A stretch of DNA of 64,000 nucleotides from Pohlia nutans (taxonomy: Eukaryota > Streptophyta > Bryopsida > Bryales > Mniaceae), in assembly GCA_022496805.1 (NCBI GenBank), contig CM040103.1, forward strand, positions 3,490,001 to 3,554,000, read 5' to 3'. Below the pieces are notes generated by a model. The model made no database searches, was not told the DNA's origin, and saw nothing but the letters and a program-made list of their open reading frames with translations. How positions within the stretch are numbered: position 1 is the stretch's first letter; each line of letters begins with the position of its first letter. Below are positions 35,301-45,720 of the stretch, in pieces. Position numbers and translations under genes: made by a program.

Positions 35301-37010
35301 TGAAAATAAAAGAAAATTAAAACCCGCCCAAAATTCTCAATTGCTAATTTTCTTCCTATTTTGAAAAAATTTCATTGCAGAAATTTGTTGCTCTTCACTT
35401 TCACAATTTACAAAATGTTAGTTAATTGTATTCCAAAGTTGATAAGTAGGAGAATGATATAACATATTCAAAACAATATTGTAAATCACGGAGGTTCAAA
35501 CCATTGACAAACACATTTAATTGTATTGGGAGCTTGGTTTTTTGGGAATATCTCAATCCAAAGGGCGAAGACAAATACTATTTTCTATGTTCAAAGTAGG
35601 AAAAAAAAATTACAAAAAACTGCAAATTCTCCAATTTATATCTCTTAATGAAGTTAAGTTTCTCCACCCTACCCAACCGCACTAGAATTTTGTGACTCCT
35701 CTTGCAATGAAATTTTTGAGCTCCGGAGATTTTTTCTCTTTAATTTTATTTTTATTTTTATTTTTCCTTCTTCAATTTTTGTTACCATCCTGAATAACAT
35801 CATGTCATTTGCTTTTGTGTCAAATTTTATACCTTTTGGAGTAGTTTAGCATTAGTTAAAGAAATAATGGACCCTCGAGAGGGCCCTTCCATAAAGTTTC
35901 CAGAGGGATCCTGGATTAGATTTAAATGTAGTATCTAATTAGACGATGAAGTAAAACCCTATACCCACCCACTCTTAGGAGGACAGATAATCATGACAAG
36001 AGAGTAGTCAAATCATTTCCATTGAAGATAGAAGTTAGTGTCTTAGATGTTATGTATTCTTTTAGTCCTCAGAAGACGTTCCATCCACTGCATGTGTACA
36101 CTAGTTTCCTAACAAAATATATATTTTTAAATACACAAAGAAAATGGAAATTAACCTTCTCAGCAACTAAACCTACCATTGTAAATTCACATCAGATGGT
36201 AACTAATTTAAGTCAGAGTTTTTGTCTTTTAATAGGCCACTAAGACCCACGCTTGTGAAACTCAAAGGACCCTATTGGAGGTTCATTTTTTCTCTAATGT
36301 TGTTTAAACTACTTGGCCTCACGAAAGAAAGTCTTTGGACAACTTAACTTTGTTTACCAATATGCAGTGGGAAAAAAATTATATTATGACAACACTCTTG
36401 AAATTCCTCACGTTCATCAAAAATCTCAATAATAGTAAAATCAAAATTGACATTGTGAGAACTTGCTATGTTTTTAAATATCCTAGTGAAAACACTTGGT
36501 TATTTAAGCGTTAATGATTATGTAAACAAATTCACACATTCTCTTTGTATTCACATAAAAAAATCTATTGTACTGTACACTAGTCTCACTGAGATGGCTC
36601 AAAATGTTTTGAAGACTTACCTATACGTCTAAGATGCCAGAGATTGAACTAGCATTTCAAAACTCCTACTTCATGATCTCCACTGCAACCATATAAAGGG
36701 CTTCACTTTGCAAGGGTCTGATTCAGACAACCTGTTGTCAAAATTTAATTTCCATGTCACACTATGCCAATCAAAACATGACATGTGACACTTTTGCATG
36801 AACTAATTACTTTATTTTGAAATTTACCACCTCTGCTGTCACAACATTAACAAACTTACAATGTATGCATAGTTCATGCCACCAATGATACAGATATATC
36901 ATGCAACTATTCCTCCACAAAAACAAATTTTATATTTCATTACTGTTTGCAACGTTCTATCTAAAACCTGGATATTATATAACACAGTTTGGGATGCAAA
37001 AGAGAAAATA
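35301..37010. other. Intergenic, no gene seen
   Basis: Short frames only, no repeat boundaries recognised. Confidence 0.5.
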
Positions 37011-37013
37011 CTT

Positions 37014-37279
37014 CACTACTAGAGAAATGGGGTTCCTAACACGCACAAAATCAACAGAAATTTTGTTGGTTCTATGCGGGTTAGGAACAGTTGATTCCGG
37101 AAAAATCAACACAAACTTGTTAGTACCAAGAGAAAATCAACAGGAACTTCTTGGTTCCAACAGAAAACTTGTTGGTTCTATGCTGATGACTAATTGTTTG
37201 CTACATTAAACCCATTCTCTGTTGGTTCCAACAGATGTGTGTTGGTTTTGTCTTGGTTTTTACGCACTCTTTAGTAGTG
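37014..37279. mobile_element. CACTA MITE with CTT target duplication
   Basis: Starts CACTACTAGAGAAATGGGG, ends GCACTCTTTAGTAGTG, flanked by CTT on both sides. The inside has repeated CAACAGGAACTT and TTGGTTCCAACAG motifs. Non-coding. Confidence 0.85.
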
Positions 37280-37282
37280 CTT

Positions 37283-38062
37283 GTACCCTGAATCACAACT
37301 CTAGTTCAAAAACCGTTGAAAATAAAGAGTTTATCCATGCTTGAAGAGCATGTATAGCAAGGACTACCATTGGTGCATCCTTTTAAAAGTAGATTCTAGT
37401 GTAGTTTGTCCTATGTTAGGTAAACAATAATTATTTTAAGTCATATTCTGTCAAGATAAAAAAATTATATGACGTTTGTGCAAAGAATCTCATATATTCA
37501 AGAACTACATTGCCTAGAATATCATTAATTACACCATAAATATGACAAAGTAATGACAATTAGGGTATTTAGTACAATTCACGATTTGACATGGACCGTT
37601 GTTAATTGCAATGGATGAATGACTTGCAACAGTGTTTCTATAGCAATGCCAAAAACTTTATAATTTACTTGTACAAAATGACGACATTTAAAAACAAATC
37701 ATACGTATGTGCCTCAAATTCCAATTATGGTAAAATAATTACTAAGAACCTTTTTGCCCATCATGGAGGTAGAGTACGTTATAATTTATAGCATCTGAAA
37801 ACAATTTCAGAACCACAATAAACATAAACTCATCTCCATCCTATAAATTTACATGATTAATTTAATGGACTTGAAAATAATTTAATTTGAGGACGATTAT
37901 TTTTTTTCCATACAAATTTGGAAGACTTTGCATAAACTATTGATCTAGTAAACTGAATCCTAAATAACTTAATTACATTTCCATTTTAAATAGTACTACG
38001 AATATTGTTTCTATGAATAGTAAAAAACTATTACATGTTGCACAAATAATTATACAAGTACT
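37283..38062. other. Intergenic, no gene seen
   Basis: Nothing recognised. Confidence 0.5.
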
Positions 38063-38066
38063 TTAA

Positions 38067-38811
38067 CCCCTACAAGCCCGAGGATACTGGACAAAACATA
38101 AATGTGTTATAATATGTGTCTTCCAGATGTTTGATGAAGTTTGGTTCAATATACAAAATGTAGGGCATTATCTATTTAAATTATTCATACGGTTAGACTT
38201 CCAAGAAAAAATTACATATTATTTTAAGAATTTAACAGCATTACCTCCTAAACGTTCTCATCTTTATTAGATTTGGCAATTTTTCAAAGCTGCATAATAA
38301 AATGCAACTAAGAGGGATATTTTTAAGTTGATGAATGAATAAAAGTTGCACACTATGCATTATAGATTCTATACATACGGTTAGATTTGCGATTGCTATC
38401 ACCAATATTTGTGTATTAAATTTCAAACTTAAAATTTAACACTCTTTTGTAATATGATTACCAATAACATACTGTCAATCAAATAATGAAATTTGTTGTG
38501 ATGGGTTGAAATGTAATACTCTAAGTGTAGTGATTTTTGAAGATTTTTTGGTTGCTTAATTTTAGTACTTAACTTTTTCAATAGCACTTTCAGACTAAAA
38601 TCTTTGAAATTTTGGGTGGATTACTAGAACATGAAATGAGGCATAAGAATTTCACAAATCACTCCTTTCTAATCGGATCACACATGCACGGAGCTATCTT
38701 CCCATTAAAGTTTCGATAATAAATCCACACTGCAAAAAGTACATGATGGATGAGAAAACAGACTTCAAATCCGTACATCATTCAAAATATGCATGGTTGG
38801 GCAATTAGGCG
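38067..38811. mobile_element. TTAA-bounded element, same family as 54126
   Basis: TTAA at 38063-38066 and 38812-38815. Ends CCCCTACAAGCCC and TGGGCAATTAGGCG. Opposite orientation to the copy at 54126-54694. Non-coding. Confidence 0.65.
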
Positions 38812-39099
38812 TTAACCTTTGAATAATTCTATGATTAGTAAAACTTAGCATGATTAGTTAATATTGGTTTATCCTTTGTTAACTTCCAAAAAACAAAAGA
38901 AATGATGGAGGTCACATCATTACTGTCTCCAAATACCAAATTTTATAACACTACACTACTAGAGAAATGAGGTTCCGGTGTAAGAGAAAATCAACAGAAA
39001 TTCTGCTGGTTCGTGTGCGGGTTAGGAACAGTTGATTCCGGATCACAATCAACAGAAATGTCTTGGTTCGGTGTTGCTTCAATGTCCAAGTATACAGAT

Positions 39100-39345
39100 A
39101 AAGAAAGTTTCTAATCTAGCATTCATTTTTTCTGGCCTGCCCGAGGAAAAGTAGCTGCCCGGAAATTTTGGGCTGCCCGGAAAAAAATTTGACTGCCACG
39201 ACCAAGAACCCCGACCCACCATCGTAGGGCCCACCATGGCTAACCGAAGACCAATTGCCAACGGCCGGATTCGAACACAAGACCTTCTAAACCCCAACCA
39301 CTTACTTAACCACCACACCACATACACACGCTCATGCAAGTATGA
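39100..39345 (-). mobile_element. tRNA-derived SINE, copy 1
   Basis: On the minus strand TGTTCGAATCC (39267-39277) matches the Pol III B box, preceded by an A-box-like TGGTTAAGTAAGTGG. The copy at 56478-56680 shares the layout. The exact ends are not defined. Confidence 0.55.
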
Positions 39346-39399
39346 GAATTATCTTGTTAATTATAAGAGAACTTAACCATTGCCGATTTGTTTGCCATG

Positions 39400-40015
39400 T
39401 ACAAAAAGCTTTTTTTTTTCACTTTTTTTTTTGCACTATTTCATACAGGGATTTTTCTGTATGTACAAAAAATTTCAGATTTTTTTGAATTTGTTTTTTT
39501 TTTGGACAAAATCTTGAAGGCTGGAGCTGTTTTCTTTTTTCCCATCAGTCTTTGAATATTTTTAACGATGTAAAAAAAACTTTTTTTTCAAATTTTTTTT
39601 TCTAGTATTATATGCAGGGATTTTTCTGTATCTAGGAAAAATTTCAAATTTTTTCGAATTTTTTTTTTTTCGACAAAATCTTGAAGGCTAGAGCTGTTTT
39701 TTTTTTCCCAGCAGTCTTTGAATATTTTTTACGATGTAAAAAAACAAAAAATTCAAATTTTTTTTTGCAGTATTATATGCAGGGATTTTTCTGTATCTAG
39801 GAAAAATTTCAAATTTTTTTGAATTTTTTTTTTTTTCGACAAAATCTTGAAGGCTGGAGTTGTTTTTTTTTCCCAGCAGTCTTTAAATATTTTTTACGAT
39901 GTAAAAAAAACTTTTTTTTCAATTTTTTTTTTGCAGTATTATATGCAAGGATTTTTCTGTATCTAGGAAAAATTTCAAATTTTTTTGAATTTATTTATTT
40001 TTCGACAAAATCTGT
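39400..40015. repeat. Minisatellite, about 130-150-bp monomer
   Basis: Four to five copies of a unit with GACAAAATCTTGAAGGCTGG, CAGTCTTTGAATATTTT and GGGATTTTTCTGTAT, separated by T runs of varying length. Inverted relative to 27.7 kb. Confidence 0.75.
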
Positions 40016-40740
40016 CTTGGTTCTGTCTTGTTTTGACGCACTCTCTAGTAGTGAATCAACAGGAACTTGTTGGTTCCAAGAGGAAAATCAACAGGAACTT
40101 GTTGGTTCCAACAGAAATCAACAGGAACTTGTTGGTTCTGTGCAGATGACTAAATGTTTGCTACGTTAAACTCATTCTCTGTTGATTTCAAAAGATGTGT
40201 GTTGGTTTTGTCTTGATTTTTACGCACTCTCTAGTAGTGCTAAGACAATGTTGGGGTAATTCACTAGCTTCGAAAAATTCTCTCGATTAGAGTCTCCCTT
40301 GAATTGACATAATTCAAATTGCTTTAGAAATTAAACTTGATGAGTCGGTCATAGAATTAAAAAAATGTTGGTGTTGTAGGGGACAAAGGGCTGCCGTATG
40401 GGCAAAGGGCTGCCGTAGGGATGGGCAAAGGCCTACTAGAAAGGGGTAAGGATGGGCAAAGGCCTATTGAATTGAATTAGACCTAAATTGTAGAAAAATT
40501 GTAGAAAAACCGAAATATAATATTATTAATTTTCAATGCTCAAAACATAATATTATCAATATAATTTTCAATGCTCAAAAATAATATTATTAATCCAAAA
40601 GCTCTCACATGGCCTCTACAAACCTTAATACCTAAATTTCAAACCAACTCCTTTTGGATTCGTGGTATTTTTTGTTCTTACAAATCTCCCTTCACATCAA
40701 CCTCTTTACTACGAAACATTTACTGGATATACTTTATTAA

Positions 40741-41291
40741 CCCTTAAAGGACCATGTGGCCTTGGGAGGGCCACATAGGGTCTAAAAATTGTATTTCGAT
40801 CTCTATGATAGTATTTTTAGCAAAAATTAAAAAGTCATCCTCCTCCTAAATTTCTCAAACCATCTATTGTAGGTATTTATTACTAAAACAATCAATATTA
40901 AGTGAGATGTATAAGTCAAAAAATTTACATATCTTGAATTCAAGTATACTTGTAACATGCATGATTCCATGAGGTTTTGTTCAATCATATTTTTTTTCCA
41001 TAATGTATCAAATAAAATTTTCTTTTTTTTATCTTTTAAATTTCTAATCTTAGGTTTATCCGTCATCTAAATTGTAGAAATACCGAAATACTCTCAACAA
41101 CACTTTTTGATGACTTACTTTGGAGCAATGACAAAAATTTCTAAATTCATCAATCACAGTAATAAATTATATAGTGTGATTTATTTTGGAGTACACTATA
41201 ATGCACAAAAAGAAGTTTATAAAAAAAAACACGAAATGAAAGTTGTAAACATATTGTTTAAAAATAAAAAAAACTTCTTGTCCTTTAAGGG
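40741..41291. mobile_element. TTAA element, CCCTTAAAGGACC ends
   Basis: TTAA at 40737-40740; the right copy reads TTAC. Ends CCCTTAAAGGAC and GTCCTTTAAGGG. Non-coding. Confidence 0.65.
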
Positions 41292-41835
41292 TTACGTTGT
41301 CGGTTGTATCCAGTGGTTGAATTTGTTGTTACTAATTTCAAACACTGATTTTGACGTAGTGCCTAATTTCAAATGAAAAGAATCCCAAAAAAAAAGTGTG
41401 GGGACTATCTTTTGTTTTTTAGACCAATTTACCATTCTTCAAAGTTGTTAAAATTGCATTTTTTACAGCTCAAAATCCTACAATTCCTACATACACTGAA
41501 GAAATTGTTTTTCTATCAAATTTCTTTTATGTAAGCTCAACAAACATCCCACCTACACCTTGTTGTTCATCACTAAAATTTTCACTTAAATTTTTATTTA
41601 ACTACAATACAAAGTTCATACTATTTAAGTATTTTTAAAATTACTATAAATTTTACAACAAAAAAACTTTGAAAAAATCTTATAAAATTCATTATTATTT
41701 AAATAATTATGGAATTTTTTTGGGTAAATTGGTTTACCAATAACTGATATGAAAAAAATAATAGAAAATATCATATTTTAAAATTTTGGGAATTGATGAA
41801 GTTTGTTGTGTACTTATAGTGTGGACACTTTTGGG
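41292..41835. other. Intergenic, no gene seen
   Basis: AT-rich, nothing recognised. Confidence 0.5.
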
Positions 41836-41839
41836 TTAA

Positions 41840-42813
41840 CCCCTCACCGCCGGAGGGGACGAAAAGTGTTCTCTCATAGTCTGGCAGTAACATTCAAAGT
41901 GCTGTAACTTTTGCATCCAATGTCAAAATTCAATAAAACTTGTTGGAAAAGTTGCGCATATTAGTCTAGTTTTAGTGGTAAAATTTTCAGATCAATTCAA
42001 GATGTATTGAGTTTTTGAGACCCATTCGAAGTTCACAGGTTCAATTTGAGTTCACCTCACTGCATTATGATGGCTGCAACTTCGGGGGTTCGTATCTTTC
42101 TCATCAAATGTTTGTTTTCAATAAAAATTGTTGGGTTTTGTTCTTAATAAAGCCTAGTTATTGTGCTGAAATTTTCATGTCAATCCAAGTTGTTTTGAAT
42201 GTTTGGGAGCAATTCGAAGTTCAAAATCCAGACATTTTTTCATTACAATGAACTTCGGCAGCTTATAACTTCTTCATACATGGTCCGTTTTCAATAATTT
42301 TTGTTGGAAAAGTTGCGCATACCAGTCTTGTTTATAAGGTTAAAATTTCATATGAATCCAAGAGGTTATGAGTGACTGAGAAGCATTTTAGTAGAGGGAG
42401 GTTCAGACATAGATGTGATTTTTTGCTTCTTTTTTCACTGTTTTTTGACATTTCAAAACAATTTTGCAGACACAATGAGTCAATTGAATGAGATTTTTTT
42501 TCACCAAAGTGTTTGTTTTTTGGTTTGAATCACTTTGTAGTTTAATTTTTTTTTTCATTTCAGTACGTTTAGAAATCGAATTTCACCTCCAAATGTGTTT
42601 TTAAGAAAATTTCAGCATCTTTTTTCAACACTAAAACATTATAATCTTTCAATCTATACGGTCAAATGACCCCAAATTTTGTTCACACCATCTACAACAT
42701 GCACACTACAATATTGTACGGTTGAGATTTTCATACCTCACTGACATTTAGACTTATAGGACTTCAAAAGCAAGTCAGCTTTTACACATGTTTGGACTTC
42801 AAGCGGGGAGGGG
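41840..42813. mobile_element. TTAA-bounded element, CCCCTCACCGCC type
   Basis: TTAA at 41836-41839 and 42814-42817. Ends CCCCTCACCGCC and GCGGGGAGGGG. The interior resembles 22369-23172. Confidence 0.7.
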
Positions 42814-43081
42814 TTAAAGTATATGAAACTTACAATGTGAGAATTACTCAACAAGTTTGGAAAACGTCATCTGGAAGACCCCACGGAGCTCCGGAGGGAT
42901 GACTGCCTTGACAGTTGGCCACCTTTCTCCAAAGTCATTGTTTCTTCTTCTGCAGAGTCGTTTCTTGTTGAAAACTGGTAGCAAACCTGACGCTTTTGAC
43001 TCTGCAGTTGTCGCTTTTGACTCACTAAAGGACCACTTTTTCTTGTTTGTTGTGTCGCTTGTGACTCCTTAATTTCTGAAG

Positions 43082-43315
43082 TGACTCACAATAGGAATCA
43101 AAAGCGTCGAGGTTGAAAGCTTAGGGAGGAGATCAGTGGGTTTTGGTGGTGATCCTATGACAGTATTCCTGCTTGCTAGGGTGAAGGAGAGCGTGCGAGA
43201 GAGGCTGGTAGCATCAAGAGTCACGGAGGGGACACTGGTAGACTTCTCCAAGTTTGTGCGGAAGGCTCATTTCCACAGGCTCAAAGCTCTTACAGTACGC
43301 GTGCATCGCTGGTAA
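43082..43315 (+). other. Coding-like patch, unrecognised
   Basis: A stop-free plus-strand frame of about 75 codons in GC-richer DNA, with a charged helical look (RVKESVRERLVASRV) and a donor-like GTAACC after it. It may be an exon remnant. No homologue is recognised; the opposite strand is also open, so confidence is low. Confidence 0.2.
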
Positions 43316-43429
43316 CCTGTTTTCAAACTCATGGTTATGATTATGAACTCATGTTTTTTGTTCCCAGTTGCATCTCTGAATAGCTGAATTCTTAGCCGTA
43401 GCTAGTCCACAGTTTGCATGAAGCTCACA

Positions 43430-43700
43430 AATTCTGCAAGATCGCTAACTCACTTCCATGATCGCTAACTCATAGTCATGTACATTTTGAAAGATCGCTA
43501 ACTCACAGTCATGAAGTCGAATCTAAAGGATCTACTGCCGGATAAATACCTTTAGCTGCTAATCCTCTTGATAATACAGTAGTTGCGTCTAGATGGGCAA
43601 AAGTTGTAGCAGGAGCTAGGTCGTACATTTTGCAAGATCGCTAACTCACAGTCATGTACATCTTTCAGTTCACAAATTCTGCAAGATCGCTAACTCACAC
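43430..43700 (+). repeat. Interspersed short repeat GATCGCTAACTCAC
   Basis: At least five copies of GATCGCTAACTCA, usually with AAATTCTGCAA before or GTCATGTACAT after. Confidence 0.7.
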
Positions 43701-43882
43701 TCCTACTTGGTATTCGCTCGTTCCTGCTTATTACTCACTCCTACTTGGGACTCGCCCAATTTTGCTTGGTACTCACTCACTAGTCACGACTCGCTGAGAC
43801 CCTGCAACTTCAACGCTTTCTCCTCGTTGCTCAAGTATGTGAACACCACGTTTGCCCCTTGTTTCATAAACGTCAGCACTAT

Positions 43883-43970
43883 CGTAAGTTAGCAAACGCC
43901 GAACACCAACGTAAGTTAGCAAACACCAACGTAAGTTAGCAAACACCAACGTAAGTTAGCAAACGCCGAA
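43883..43970 (+). repeat. 20-bp tandem repeat
   Basis: Three exact units GTAAGTTAGCAAACACCAAC (43911-43970), preceded by a longer variant. Each contains a perfect donor-like GTAAGT. Confidence 0.85.
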
Positions 43971-43975
43971 CCTAC

Positions 43976-44160
43976 GTGGCGGAGGAGGTGGTAGGGGATA
44001 AGAGCGGCATTAGGAAAAAAACAGCGGCAAGTCCCAACATTCCAGCGTGCACATTGTTCGGCCCCCCGAGCATGGAGAATCAGTTTCAGCTGATCACAGG
44101 AACAATACAAAGGCGGGTGAGAGAGCGCGTACCTGAACACTCGTTGCTTCATCGCCTTCA
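43976..44160 (+). other. Possible first exon, unknown protein
   Basis: An ATG at 44071 in good context opens MENQFQLITGTIQRRVRERV and runs to LLHRLQ with a clean CAG/GTACGA donor at 44160. The frame is also open upstream to 43976. No downstream exon could be joined, and the family is not recognised. Confidence 0.25.
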
Positions 44161-44961
44161 GGTACGATTCCTCTCCAAGCTCCTGCTGACATGCATTGTC
44201 AATTGTGTGTGTGAGTATTTTTTTCCTTCTTGTTCATTTTTCTGTGGTTTTGAAGACCTTTCTGTGCGCTTTTTTGTATAAAAAAATGAAATGCATTCCC
44301 TGGATGTAGTTTTTTCTCAGAGTTTTTTAAATTCCTCACCATGAAGAACAATGCACGTGTGTCCAGAGTATTCTTTGAATAGTTTTCCTGCTTGTTCGTT
44401 AGAATTGAGGCAGTTGAGCCATGGACCCGTACTACCCTCTTGCATTCCCGTGGTCTACTTGTTAAAAACGAAATTAAAGAAGCAAGTTCAAGCTTCCATT
44501 TGTTTCAACTGTACCTATTGATTTAAATAGTTTCATGACAATGAGGATTGGTTCTACTTTACCCAAAACCGAGTGCCCAAGATTGATCTGTTCGGGAATT
44601 TACAGTAATTTCAGGGTTTTAAGTGATTGATTACCAGTGTACATAGGAACGTTAATTTATTAAACAGATTTGTGTTTGCACTCATAGACTGAATGTTCAG
44701 GCATAAACCCTCGCAATTGCAAAAACCCGCTGATCACTGCTCGAATGACCTCCTCCAGCGCTTTCCGACGGCAGCGCAACAATGGAGACAACCGGAGCGC
44801 ACGCACAAAACAAGAGCACACACAGAACGCGAGCAAGCACCGTGTGCACAGAGTCAGGCAGGACAAATGCAAGATCACACGCTGCGCATAATATACACAA
44901 GCTGGAGAGAGACGGCCTGAGCAGCCTGAGCAAAGACAGCCTGAGCAGCCTGAGCAAACAA
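44161..44961. other. Intergenic; short repeats before the solo LTR
   Basis: Near 44915-44958, AGCCTGAGCA is repeated four times. No gene recognised. Confidence 0.4.
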
Positions 44962-44966
44962 GACAG

Positions 44967-45357
44967 TGTCAAGGACATACATTAGAAACTTCTAGAATAT
45001 TCCTTGAAGATTCTATAGAATATTCTTTAAAGATTCTTTTAGAAGGTTCTGGAAGATTCTTGGAATATTCTTAGTATATTCTAATAGATTCTAAGAAGCT
45101 GCTCGAGAAGCTTCCTGGTTAGTGGAAGTTGTTTGAGAAGCGTCCTAGTTCACAGAAGTAGCTCGAGAAGCTTCCTATCCAGTAGTATATATAGAAGTCG
45201 AGGCTGAAGGGTTCTTCAGTCTCGACAACGCATTTCTTAGAGCTCTAGCTCACCTTTCTTGGTGTTGTTTGTGTACTCATCTGATCAATCTAGTTCTTGC
45301 ATGTTCTCTCTGAACTTCTTGTTTAGATTTATTGTGTGTATTTCCGTGTCCGTAACA
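44967..45357 (+). mobile_element. Solo LTR with GACAG target duplication
   Basis: Starts TGTCAAGGACA and ends TGTCCGTAACA, the TG...CA form with short inverted ends, flanked by GACAG (44962-44966 and 45358-45362). At 391 bp with no internal domain, it is the product of LTR-LTR recombination. It carries heat-shock elements and TATATATA at about 45186. Confidence 0.8.
44990..45075 (+). promoter_or_regulatory. Cluster of heat-shock elements in the LTR
   Basis: TTCTAGAATATTC (44990-45002) is a perfect three-box HSE, and 45042-45059 is a perfect four-box GAANNTTCNNGAANNTTC. More imperfect boxes lie between and after. They lie 110-200 bp before the TATA box, as expected for a heat-inducible promoter. 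Confidence 0.7.
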
Positions 45358-45657
45358 GACAGCCAAAACTCACCCCAAACTTTACGTAACATCGGCAGGC
45401 AGATGTGAACGTAGTGGAATCAGTATGTCAAATATCGCCAGCGTGGCAGACAAACTACGTAAAACATCAGAGTCCCTGAACATCAGATACGTATAATCGT
45501 ATATACGGGAACCAGTACCCGAAACTCATACAATGTGAACACAACTTCCTAAAAATATGACAGCGCTCTTATCCCTTCCATTAAAAAATTACATGAACCA
45601 GCCTTAAGAGCGGTCCCAGGTCCTCGAACCTGTTATGTTCACACCATACATGCACTT

Positions 45658-45720
45658 GAGCAAGTGTTCATACATTCACAAGAGCAAGTGTTCATACATT
45701 CACAAGAGCAAGTGTTTCAG
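45658..45720 (+). repeat. 24-bp tandem repeat
   Basis: Two exact units GAGCAAGTGTTCATACATTC plus ACAA, and a partial third. Confidence 0.8.

Larger units (their letters stand above)
38954..40239. mobile_element. Composite CACTA element, CTA target duplication
   Basis: Starts CACTACTAGAGAAATGAGG, ends CTCTCTAGTAGTG, flanked by CTA on both sides. Same end family as 37014-37279. A second internal CACTA right end (CTCTCTAGTAGTG near 40040-40053) and a tRNA-type SINE plus minisatellite show that it has captured other repeats. No transposase. Confidence 0.75.
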
